In this document: piece after piece, positions 1 to 5,624 of the stretch
How positions within the stretch are numbered: position 1 is the stretch's first letter
Layout: every line of letters starts with the position of its first letter
Source: Alphaproteobacteria bacterium
GTDB lineage: Bacteria > Pseudomonadota > Alphaproteobacteria > Micavibrionales > Micavibrionaceae
Length of the DNA: 5,624 nt
Assembly (NCBI GenBank): GCA_030639165.1
Contig: DAOWDF010000110.1
Span: 1 to 5,624, forward strand
Direction: 5' to 3'
Translations under genes and position numbers: made by a program
Notes under the pieces: model-generated
Told to the model about the DNA's origin: nothing
The model's database searches: none
Seen by the model: the letters and a program-made list of their open reading frames with translations, nothing else

Positions 1-6
1 CATGAA

Positions 7-35
7 TTATTAATAAACAAACTATATTATATAAT
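7..35 (+). promoter_or_regulatory. Candidate sigma-70-type promoter for the cpa operon
   Basis: A perfect -10 hexamer TATAAT lies at 30-35. A weak -35 candidate, TTATTA at 7-12, matches TTGACA at three of six positions with a 17-base spacer. Transcription would start near position 42 and leave a leader of about 100 bases before cpaB. A second, poorer pair is TTGTTT (43-48) with TAATAT (67-72), spaced 18 bases. The surroundings are so AT-rich that chance matches are likely. Confidence 0.3.
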
Positions 36-132
36 GTGCAGGTTGTTTTATTAAATTTAGTCTTATTAATATTTCTCCTGACCAAATCTTAATTTCTGAG
101 TATTTATCAAAAATATTTTAAGTCCTACAAAC

Positions 133-137
133 GGGGT
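133..137 (+). promoter_or_regulatory. Ribosome binding site of cpaB (GGGGT)
   Basis: GGGGT can pair with the anti-Shine-Dalgarno sequence with one G-U wobble and ends 8 bases before the ATG at 146. It is not a classic AGGAGG. A similar GGGT sits 6-7 bases before the third in-frame ATG (1114) of cpaC. Confidence 0.45.
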
Positions 138-145
138 CTAATAAA

Positions 146-1033
146 ATGAATAAGAATATTATAATTGTGCTTGGCGGAGCAATTTTAGCAGCAGTACTTG
201 TTGCTATGTTGGTTCAAGTTACGTTGGGTGGCAAGAAGGCCGATACTGTTCCTACTGGAGATACAATAGAAGTATTGGTTGCGGCAAAAGATTTGCGCGT
301 AGGTAGTGAATTAAAAGTAGGGGATATGCACTGGAAATTATGGTCGCCATCTTCTTTGTTTAAGGGTGTTATTACCCGTGACGGTGAGCAAAAGCCAGAG
401 GAAGCTCTTAAGGGGCGTTTGGAGCGTAATTTTGTTAATGGTGAAGCGTTAGTAAAGAGTGCTCTATTGCGCGAGACAAAAGCTAATTTAGTTGCGGCTA
501 GGCTTAAAGAAGATGAGCGTGCTGTTTCTATCAAGATGTCCGTTAGCTCAATGGTCGCAGGATTTATCACTCCGGGGAGTTATGTAGATGTTATTCTTAC
601 ATATAAACATAGTGTGTCTGTTGCTAAAGGTGAGCCAGTTGAAGTTAAAGACATGGTTGATATGAATATAAGCAAGCTTGCAACTGAAACAATCTTACAA
701 AATATACGCGTTTTGGCGGTTGACCAAAGCGCAGAGAAGAAGAATAAGGATGATAAAGTTAAAACAGGTAAGACAGTTACATTGGCTGCAAAAATTCGTG
801 ATGCGGAGACGTTAGCCATCGCTTCTAAGATGGGGACTATTACTTTAGCTATGCGAGGTATAGGTGATGATAAGATAGGTTCTGCTGCTCCGGCTATTAC
901 TGATGCGAGGCTTACTGGGATTGATGATGAAATCCGTGCCGAGTATGAGAGGCTGAAAGAGGAGAGTGGTATTAATAATAATTTTGTAAAAATATATAAT
1001 GGTGCTCAAGTGACGATAGCTCCTGTGCGTTAA
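146..1033 (+). CDS. cpaB: Flp pilus assembly protein CpaB (RcpC family)
   Basis: This is a periplasmic, inner-membrane-anchored component of the Tad pilus, thought to work with the CpaC secretin. The 295 residues are a usual length for the family. Residues 4-28 form one hydrophobic signal-anchor helix (IIIVLGGAILAAVLVAMLVQ). Residues 41-110 fit an SAF domain (IEVLVAAKDLRVGSEL, then a GEALVKSALL stretch). Residues 124-152 carry the CpaB signature: ERAVSIKM, then AGFITPGSYVDVILT. ATETILQNIRVLAVD (179-193) and the ending VKIYNGAQVTIAPVR are also typical. A lysine-rich linker (about 197-210) joins the last two conserved blocks. The ATG at 146 is chosen because the anchor follows directly and GGGGT lies just upstream. 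cpaC follows after 50 bases, so the two are probably co-transcribed. Family assignment is firm; partners are inferred from the family. Confidence 0.95.
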   Translation: MNKNIIIVLGGAILAAVLVAMLVQVTLGGKKADTVPTGDTIEVLVAAKDLRVGSELKVGDMHWKLWSPSSLFKGVITRDGEQKPEEALKGRLERNFVNGEALVKSALLRETKANLVAARLKEDERAVSIKMSVSSMVAGFITPGSYVDVILTYKHSVSVAKGEPVEVKDMVDMNISKLATETILQNIRVLAVDQSAEKKNKDDKVKTGKTVTLAAKIRDAETLAIASKMGTITLAMRGIGDDKIGSAAPAITDARLTGIDDEIRAEYERLKEESGINNNFVKIYNGAQVTIAPVR

Positions 1034-1083
1034 TATTCTACGTTTTCTGCGTAACTTAAACTATTCTGTGTTGTTAAGATAAA

Positions 1084-2541
1084 ATGAAAGAAAGAACCAT
1101 GACGGGTTTATATATGAAATTATCAAGAAATTTAGTAATGGCAGCTATTATTGCCTTTGGCGCTATAGCGATCAGTGGAAACGCTACTTATGCATCTAAG
1201 GGTGATCTTGCTACTGCTGAGGTTAAGGCTAATGTTCCTTTGAGGATAACGTTAGGCAAGGCCGATGTGATTTCGCTGCCAGATGGCGTTTCTGACATTC
1301 TTGTGGCAAACCCAAGCGTAATTGATGTGCAGGCAGTTCAGTCTAATAAGTTATATATTGTTGGTCTGGATATTGGTGATACTAATATTATCGTGTTGAA
1401 TTCAATAGGTGATGTTGTAAAGCGCATTGATATTCACGTTACGTATGATTTGCTAGCTATTCAGAGCCTTGTGAATGGGCTGTTTCCAAAGGAAGATGTT
1501 AAAGTTGGGTCTATACATGACCAGATCTTATTGACAGGTACTGCCTCTAATCCAGAAGCCGCCTCTAAAATTGCTAATCTAGTAGGGCATTATGTCAGTG
1601 ATTTGCAGGACATTGATGGCCAGTCTATAGATTATCTTATATCAAATCTAATAGAGGTTCGCGGTGAGCAGCAAGTTATGCTTCAAGTTAAGATAGTTGA
1701 AGCTAGTCGTGGTATTTTAAAAGAGTTGAGCGTTGATACAACTGTATTTGGTAATGTAAATGCTATTGCATCTAAGGGTTATTCTTCTTCTTTTGGCGGA
1801 GCTGCTGGGCTTAATTTATCTCAAGATCCTGTAGGCATATCTGCCAATATTATTGATAGCGGTGTTGGCGGGCTTGGTAATATAGGTCTTTTTATAGATG
1901 CGTTGGATAATGAAAATCTTATAAATGTTTTGGCAGAGCCTAATTTGACGGCTATTTCAGGGCAGCAGGCTGGTTTCTTGGCTGGTGGTGAGTTTCCAGT
2001 TCCTACGGGACGTGACCAAGATGGTAATGTGACTATTGAATTTCGTGAGTTTGGGGTATCGCTGAACTTTAGACCAGTTGTACTTTCTGAGGATCGTATT
2101 AGTTTGCAGCTTGAAACAGAAGTTTCATCTTTGGATCGCTCCAATGCCGTTGTTCTAGCTGGCCTTACTGTTCCAGGGCTTGATATACGCCGCGCCGATA
2201 CTACTGTTGAAATGCCAAGCGGTGGTAGCTTGATGATTGCTGGATTGTTACAGTCAGAGACTGCTGAGGGTCTTACAGGTTTGCCGGGTATTAAAAATAC
2301 GCCTATTCTAGGTGATTTGATTTCATCCGACAGCTTTAGGCGCTCTGAGACCGAGATGGTTGTTATTGTTACACCTTATTTGGTTGAGCCATATTCTGAT
2401 AAAGAAAAGGTTGAGTTTGTTCCGGTTGAAAAGCAAAGTGAGCTTAGCAAGATTTTCAAGGCTAATATTAGACGTATGTTTGATATTGATGAAAATGATG
2501 TTTTCGCTAGTTCAGAGGCGTATGGCTATATTACTGATTAA
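1084..2541 (+). CDS. cpaC: Tad pilus outer-membrane secretin CpaC (RcpA family)
   Basis: CpaC forms the ring-shaped outer-membrane channel through which the Flp pilus leaves the cell. Domains in order: a Sec signal peptide whose hydrophobic core is about residues 18-32, with likely cleavage after TYA (37); a pilus N-terminal domain at about 50-120 (VPLRITLGKADVISLPDGVS, ANPSVIDVQ); a BON-like segment at about 122-190; and a secretin core at about 195-435. The core shows VMLQVKIVEASR, NVLAEPNLTAISGQQAGFLAGG, VPGLDIRRADTTVEMPSGG and TEMVVIVTPYLVEP. The C-terminus ends in YGYITD, resembling the conserved end of alphaproteobacterial CpaC. At 485 residues it is full length. The start is uncertain. 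ATG 1084 has no clear Shine-Dalgarno; ATG 1099 and ATG 1114 are in frame. ATG 1114 has GGGT 6-7 bases upstream and gives a compact signal peptide starting MKLSRN. The longest form is reported. Confidence 0.95.
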   Translation: MKERTMTGLYMKLSRNLVMAAIIAFGAIAISGNATYASKGDLATAEVKANVPLRITLGKADVISLPDGVSDILVANPSVIDVQAVQSNKLYIVGLDIGDTNIIVLNSIGDVVKRIDIHVTYDLLAIQSLVNGLFPKEDVKVGSIHDQILLTGTASNPEAASKIANLVGHYVSDLQDIDGQSIDYLISNLIEVRGEQQVMLQVKIVEASRGILKELSVDTTVFGNVNAIASKGYSSSFGGAAGLNLSQDPVGISANIIDSGVGGLGNIGLFIDALDNENLINVLAEPNLTAISGQQAGFLAGGEFPVPTGRDQDGNVTIEFREFGVSLNFRPVVLSEDRISLQLETEVSSLDRSNAVVLAGLTVPGLDIRRADTTVEMPSGGSLMIAGLLQSETAEGLTGLPGIKNTPILGDLISSDSFRRSETEMVVIVTPYLVEPYSDKEKVEFVPVEKQSELSKIFKANIRRMFDIDENDVFASSEAYGYITD

Positions 2542-2554
2542 TATTGAGGTAATT

Positions 2555-2561
2555 AGGTGAG
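2555..2561 (+). promoter_or_regulatory. Ribosome binding site supporting the cpaD ATG at 2566
   Basis: AGGTGAG lies 4-5 bases before ATG 2566. A separate GAGG (2546-2549) sits 7 bases before a possible GTG start at 2557. AAGGG (2575-2579) sits 10 bases before ATG 2590. Three start signals are therefore stacked here and the true start is not settled by spacing alone. Confidence 0.45.
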
Positions 2562-2565
2562 TTTT

Positions 2566-3249
2566 ATGTATAGTAAGGGTAGTAATCCAATGAAATATTT
2601 ATTAAATGCAGGAATAGCTGTTATATCGTTAGTGTCAGTAGGGGCTTTGAGTAGTTGTAATTTATATGAGTCTGGCAGGATCACAGAAAATAAAATTCAG
2701 GTTCGTGAGGATGTTGTTACACGTGATGTGGCGCTTGCGAGCGTAGATGACGCATTTATTGCTGATTTGGCGCGTAATTATACTAAATATAGTAGCGGAG
2801 AAAATATTGATTTAATCGTTACATATGACCCTAGCTCTCGTGAAACTACAGCGATGAAGGCTATGAATAGTATTTCGCAGATTTCTGGTGAATTACGTTC
2901 TCGCGGAATTGATAATATTAACGCTGAGGTATTGCCAGTTAACTCATTGGGTGATGAGGCACGTTTGCTTATATCTTATAATGCGTATTCTGCTCATGCG
3001 CCAGAAGGATGTGATAGTATGATGCCAGGGCTAGATAGTGATACACGTCTAGTAAATATAGATCGTGATTATAAGCTTGGGTGTTCGGTGCAGAGTTTGG
3101 TTGCTCGTCAGGTCGCAAAACCATCTCATCTATTAGGTAAGGGTAGTGTTGATACTAATACTGAAGGTCGTAGCGCGGCTAATATTGTTGAGCTAAATCG
3201 TGCAGGTGCTCCTAATGCTCCTCTTAATGGAGAAAGTGCGTCGCAATAA
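2566..3249 (+). CDS. cpaD: Tad pilus assembly lipoprotein CpaD
   Basis: This is a predicted outer-membrane lipoprotein of the alphaproteobacterial CpaD family, thought to assist the CpaC secretin. A lipoprotein signal peptide is visible: from ATG 2590 it reads MKYLLN, a hydrophobic stretch, then the lipobox LSSC, with the lipidated Cys encoded at 2656-2658 (residue 23 from that ATG). The family block near the C-terminus is clear: GCSVQSLVARQVAKPSHLLG. Two more cysteines (141 and 165, numbered from ATG 2590) could form a periplasmic disulfide. The tail after the conserved block is polar and probably flexible. Start choice: ATG 2566 has the best-placed AGGTGAG, while ATG 2590 gives the most typical short n-region, and GTG 2557 is also open. 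cpaC ends 24 bases upstream, so translation may be coupled. The family call rests mainly on the C-terminal block, lipobox and gene order. Confidence 0.88.
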   Translation: MYSKGSNPMKYLLNAGIAVISLVSVGALSSCNLYESGRITENKIQVREDVVTRDVALASVDDAFIADLARNYTKYSSGENIDLIVTYDPSSRETTAMKAMNSISQISGELRSRGIDNINAEVLPVNSLGDEARLLISYNAYSAHAPEGCDSMMPGLDSDTRLVNIDRDYKLGCSVQSLVARQVAKPSHLLGKGSVDTNTEGRSAANIVELNRAGAPNAPLNGESASQ

Positions 3250-3351
3250 TATTGTAATAGTTCATAATACCTAGATAAGTAAATTAGGTGGATGTTAAGA
3301 GCTAGGTGCTATTGTAGGGCTGTAAATATATCAATGTATGGGATGAAGTAA
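3250..3351. other. cpaD-cpaE intergenic region with short repeats
   Basis: This 102-base gap is the largest inside the operon. ACCTAG (3269-3274) is complementary to CTAGGT (3302-3307), and its first five bases also pair with TAGGT (3285-3289), so two hairpins compete for one arm. TAGGTG occurs twice directly (3285-3290 and 3303-3308). TATTGTA also occurs twice (3250-3256 and 3310-3316). No U-run follows a strong stem, so this is not a standard terminator. A 19-codon open frame (3292-3351) is in the cpaE frame and its TAA abuts the cpaE ATG, but it has no properly spaced ribosome binding site. Confidence 0.5.
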
Positions 3352-4605
3352 ATGAGTGAGGCAGAGCATCAAGCAACTGATATATTGCTTCCAGACGCAA
3401 GTATTTCAGTGTTTTCTAAAGATCAGGAAACACTAGAATCGGCTTCAGGTTTAAAAGATGATTGGCGCTTTGGGCGCGTAAAAGTTCTAGCAATGGATGG
3501 CGACGTTGATTCTGCCATTGAATTTTCTAAAAATGGCGGCGTATCTGACCTTATCATTATTCAAACAGACGAAATTGATGATAGTTTCACTAATAAGCTG
3601 GGTGAGTTATCTGCTCACTGTGATCAGGGAACAGCAGCGATAGTTATTGGACCTGTGAATGATGTTTATCTTTACCGCCAGCTTATAGACATGGGGGTCA
3701 GTGACTACCTTGTTAGGCCTGTTACAGAAGAAGTTTTAACTGATGTTATTGCACGCTCCTTGATTAAGCGTTTGGGGGTGTCAGAAAGCCGATTGATCGC
3801 TTTTGTTGGCGCTAAGGGCGGTGTTGGTGTGTCTAGTATTGCACAAATTGTCACATTGCTATCTTCCAAGGAGTCTGATCAGAAGTCTGTATTAATGGAT
3901 GCTGCTGGTGGCTGGTCATCATTGAGTGTAGGTATTGGTTTTGATCCAACTACAAAGTTAATTGATGTGTCGCGTTTAGCGGAAAAGCAAGATGAAACAG
4001 AGCTTGATCGTTCGTTTTATCAATTTGATGATAATATTAAGGTATTGGCAACTGGTGCAGAGGCAATGTTAGTGGCATCTATTACACCGCAGAGATATGA
4101 AATGATCCTTGATAATTTGATGGTGAGGTCTTCTGTTGTGTTTGTTGATTTGTCATCGGCTAATGCTACGATTAAGAAAACTGTGATTGCGAGGGCGCAT
4201 AAGACTATTGTTGTTACAACGCCAACAGTTACATCTCTGCGGTTTTCTCGCAGTTTGTTGCAGGAAATTTCTAGCGCACGTGGTGGTCAAACTGATGATA
4301 TATCCTTGGTTGTAAATAAAGCAGGGATATCAAAAGCGCATGAGGTTTCAAATAGTGATATTTCAAATGCTTTGGATTTTAAAGTATCAGCGTCTATTCC
4401 ATATTTGCCAGAGTTATTCCTTAAATATGAAGGTGATATGAATGATATGCTGGACGATAAGGAAGCTTCGTCTCTCGTAACTGTTGTTTTGCCAGTTATT
4501 AAGGGTATTGTATCTAAAGGTTCTCGGCGTGTATCGGTAAGTGATGATGATAAATCAGGAGTTATTGGTGGTTTATTAAATAGGTTTAAGTCAAAAAAAT
4601 GCTAA
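3352..4605 (+). CDS. cpaE: Tad pilus localisation ATPase CpaE (TadZ; receiver-like plus ParA/MinD-like)
   Basis: CpaE/TadZ proteins place the Tad machine at its site in the cell, usually a pole. Residues about 16-138 form a receiver-like domain (ISVFSKD, SDLIIIQTDE, MGVSDYLVRPVTEEVLTDVI). The usual phospho-acceptor position after strand 3 appears to be Gln71, so it is probably not phosphorylated. Residues about 147-385 are ParA/MinD-like. The deviant Walker A is GAKGGVGVSS (153-162): the signature Lys155 is kept but the canonical P-loop Lys is Val160. The switch Asp183 is present (LMDAAGG), but the second acidic residue of the usual DxD is Ala. A Walker-B-like strand VVFVDLS contains Asp266. 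The C-terminus (403-417) is a basic amphipathic segment like the MinD membrane-targeting helix. ATG 3352 is chosen because a stop codon lies immediately upstream in frame; GGGA and GAAG at 3340-3348 can serve as the ribosome binding site. cpaF follows after 45 bases. Confidence 0.93.
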   Translation: MSEAEHQATDILLPDASISVFSKDQETLESASGLKDDWRFGRVKVLAMDGDVDSAIEFSKNGGVSDLIIIQTDEIDDSFTNKLGELSAHCDQGTAAIVIGPVNDVYLYRQLIDMGVSDYLVRPVTEEVLTDVIARSLIKRLGVSESRLIAFVGAKGGVGVSSIAQIVTLLSSKESDQKSVLMDAAGGWSSLSVGIGFDPTTKLIDVSRLAEKQDETELDRSFYQFDDNIKVLATGAEAMLVASITPQRYEMILDNLMVRSSVVFVDLSSANATIKKTVIARAHKTIVVTTPTVTSLRFSRSLLQEISSARGGQTDDISLVVNKAGISKAHEVSNSDISNALDFKVSASIPYLPELFLKYEGDMNDMLDDKEASSLVTVVLPVIKGIVSKGSRRVSVSDDDKSGVIGGLLNRFKSKKC

Positions 4606-4639
4606 AGTGGAGCAGTTATATATTAGCTTAGTTCCTAAC

Positions 4640-4643
4640 AGGA
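4640..4643 (+). promoter_or_regulatory. Ribosome binding site of cpaF (AGGA)
   Basis: AGGA ends 7 bases before ATG 4651, which is good spacing. It fixes the cpaF start, whose product begins MFGKK, a familiar beginning for alphaproteobacterial CpaF proteins. Confidence 0.6.
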
Positions 4644-4650
4644 TAAAATT

Positions 4651-5624
4651 ATGTTTGGTAAAAAACAATCAGGTACAGCATCAAAATCAGAAATAAAGCC
4701 TGATGCTAAAGAAGATACAGTTAATGATGCACAGCCTGAGAAACTGGAAAAGCCTGTGGGCAAGCCTGTTGGTGAATCTGTGGAAGATGCTGACGTTTCC
4801 AGTGCTGTAGAAGGTGTGGGTAAAAAAAGTGGTGATGGCACTAAATCTGTAAAGAATATGGATGATGATTCTTTATTATGCGATGAAGAAGAGACAGAGT
4901 CAGTAGATGATGATGATGCACAAGATGATACCGTATCGGCATTAAGATTACAGCGTTCGCAAAAACGTATATGGATGGATTTGCGTGATGGTATTGACCT
5001 AAAGGCTTTGGCTCGCATGGATTCAAAGGCCGCGCATGAAGAGATATGTTCGGCTGTCGAGGAAATTGCGCGTTTTCGTAACCTTGATTTAAACCCCGTA
5101 GAATTACAGCAAATTGGTAAAGAGTGTGCAAATGATATGCTGGGCTTTGGCCCACTTGAAGAGTTGCTAGAGCGCGATGATATTGCCGATATTATGATTA
5201 ATGGCCCTGATATTACTTATATTGAGGTCGATGGTAAGATTGAGCGTACCCATGTTCATTTCCGTGATAACCAACATCTTACAACAATTTGTCAGCGTAT
5301 AGTTGGCGCTATCGGTAGGCGTGTTGATGAGTCATCACCGATTTGTGATGCGCGTTTGGCCGATGGTAGCCGAGTAAACGTAATCATTCCGCCACTTGCC
5401 GTTGATGGTGCATGTATGACTATTCGTAAGTTTAAGAAGGATAAGCTTACACTTGAGAATTTGCTAGAGTGGAATTCTATGTCGCCAAGCTGTGCTAAGT
5501 TGATTATGGCGATTGGGCGTTGTCGCGTTAATGTACTTGTTTCTGGTGGTACTGGTTCTGGTAAGACGACAATGCTTAACTGTTTAACGCGCTATATTGA
5601 GGCTGGTGAGCGTATAGTAACATG
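4651..5624 (+). CDS. cpaF: Tad pilus assembly ATPase CpaF (TadA), 3' end beyond window
   Basis: CpaF/TadA is the cytoplasmic type II/IV secretion ATPase that powers Flp pilin assembly through the inner-membrane platform. 324 complete codons are visible with no stop, and the gene continues past the edge. Residues 1 to about 95 are a low-complexity charged tail, lysine-rich first and then Asp/Glu-rich (D71-73, E79-81, D86-89). The conserved N-terminal domain starts near residue 98 (LRLQRSQKRIW). Family blocks follow: MLGFGPLEELLERDDIADIM (163-182), RIVGAIGRRVDESSPICDAR (216-235), LADGSRVNVIIPPLAVDG (236-253) and TIRKFKKDKLTLENLLEW (257-274). The Walker A GGTGSGKTT is at residues 299-307 (5545-5571). 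The last codons read ERIVT, the usual lead-in to the conserved acidic box. Walker B and the His box lie outside the window. ATG 4651 is chosen for its AGGA site; upstream in-frame starts are not supported. Confidence 0.95.
   Translation, partial: MFGKKQSGTASKSEIKPDAKEDTVNDAQPEKLEKPVGKPVGESVEDADVSSAVEGVGKKSGDGTKSVKNMDDDSLLCDEEETESVDDDDAQDDTVSALRLQRSQKRIWMDLRDGIDLKALARMDSKAAHEEICSAVEEIARFRNLDLNPVELQQIGKECANDMLGFGPLEELLERDDIADIMINGPDITYIEVDGKIERTHVHFRDNQHLTTICQRIVGAIGRRVDESSPICDARLADGSRVNVIIPPLAVDGACMTIRKFKKDKLTLENLLEWNSMSPSCAKLIMAIGRCRVNVLVSGGTGSGKTTMLNCLTRYIEAGERIVT
4750..4773 (+). repeat. 12-base tandem duplication in cpaF (KPVG twice)
   Basis: Two adjacent 12-base units differ only at third codon positions (AAGCCTGTGGGC, then AAGCCTGTTGGT). 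They encode KPVG-KPVG at residues 34-41 of the variable N-terminal tail. The unit is a multiple of three, so copy change would keep the frame. Confidence 0.7.

Larger units (their letters stand above)
1..145. other. AT-rich non-coding leader upstream of cpaB
   Basis: No convincing gene lies here. All three forward frames close early: TAA at 52-54 in frame 1, TAA at 11-13 in frame 2, and a TGA at the very start in frame 3. The short open stretch before position 52 does not resemble the end of a CpaA peptidase or a pilin. The region holds a perfect TATAAT (30-35), a 9-base direct repeat TTATTAATA at 7-15 and 63-71, and the palindrome AAAATATTTT at 110-119. In DNA this AT-rich such repeats are weak evidence of regulation. 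No factor-independent terminator is visible. Confidence 0.6.

Noticed and set aside
1..145. Possible CtrA boxes (TTAA-N7-TTAAC), since CtrA controls pilus genes in Caulobacter.
   Set aside because: I checked the TTAA occurrences in the leader and in the other gaps; none has a second TTAA half at the required spacing.
214..819. Reverse-strand open frames opposite cpaB.
   Set aside because: They lie entirely across a well-conserved CpaB coding frame and show no domains, signal peptide or start signals.
1034..1083. A small hairpin (TACG 1039-1042 with CGTA 1050-1053) in the cpaB-cpaC gap as a terminator.
   Set aside because: The stem is only four pairs and no T-run follows, so it would not terminate transcription.
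2360..2560. A 66-codon forward open frame overlapping the end of cpaC.
   Set aside because: It lies inside the secretin gene in another frame, has no own ribosome binding site and resembles no protein family; it is a shadow of cpaC.
4593..4631. A heptamer of A at 4593-4599 in the phase of a -1 slippery site near the end of cpaE, followed by a tiny open frame.
   Set aside because: A -1 shift would add only about ten residues and stop at TAG 4629-4631. It does not reach or join cpaF, and no stimulatory stem or pseudoknot is evident.
4635..5155. Two overlapping reverse-strand open frames opposite the start of cpaF.
   Set aside because: Their composition (Ser-rich, and His-rich runs) is what the complement of the GAT/GAA-rich cpaF tail would give. 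The + strand carries clear CpaF homology.
1..5624. The window both begins and ends with CATG, as if it were a defined fragment or flanked by a short repeat.
   Set aside because: Four bases are too short to mean anything, and the right copy lies inside cpaF coding sequence.

Overview
The window holds five co-directional genes in the order cpaB-cpaC-cpaD-cpaE-cpaF, the core of a Tad/Flp (type IVc) pilus assembly locus. cpaF runs off the right edge. This order, and above all the presence of the CpaD lipoprotein family, points to an alphaproteobacterium. The DNA is clearly AT-rich by eye, with many codons ending in A or T and all four visible stops TAA. That is unlike the GC-rich Caulobacter or Rhizobiales versions, so an AT-rich alphaproteobacterial lineage is likely. 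I cannot name a genus from sequence alone.

Layout: positions 1-145 are an AT-rich non-coding leader with a perfect TATAAT and no recognisable gene. cpaB (146-1033) encodes the membrane-anchored SAF-domain pilus assembly protein. After 50 bases comes cpaC (1084-2541), the outer-membrane secretin. cpaD (2566-3249), a predicted outer-membrane lipoprotein, follows closely. A 102-base gap (3250-3351) contains short inverted and direct repeats but no convincing gene. cpaE (3352-4605) is a receiver-like plus ParA/MinD-like localisation ATPase. cpaF (from 4651) is the secretion ATPase, cut just after its Walker A motif.

Together these genes would build the envelope-spanning part and the cytoplasmic motor of a pilus used for adhesion. 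CpaC forms the outer-membrane pore, CpaD and CpaB support it in the periplasm, CpaE places the machine in the cell, and CpaF powers pilin assembly. The pilin (flp/pilA), the prepilin peptidase (cpaA) and the inner-membrane platform genes (tadB/tadC) are not in the window. The platform genes would be expected just downstream of cpaF.

I see no undescribed system here. The window is a well-known machine in an AT-rich genome. Points worth a second look are the degenerate nucleotide-binding motifs and MinD-like C-terminal helix of CpaE, the highly charged N-terminal tail of CpaF, the repeat-bearing cpaD-cpaE gap, and the leader that appears to separate cpaB from any upstream pilin or peptidase gene.
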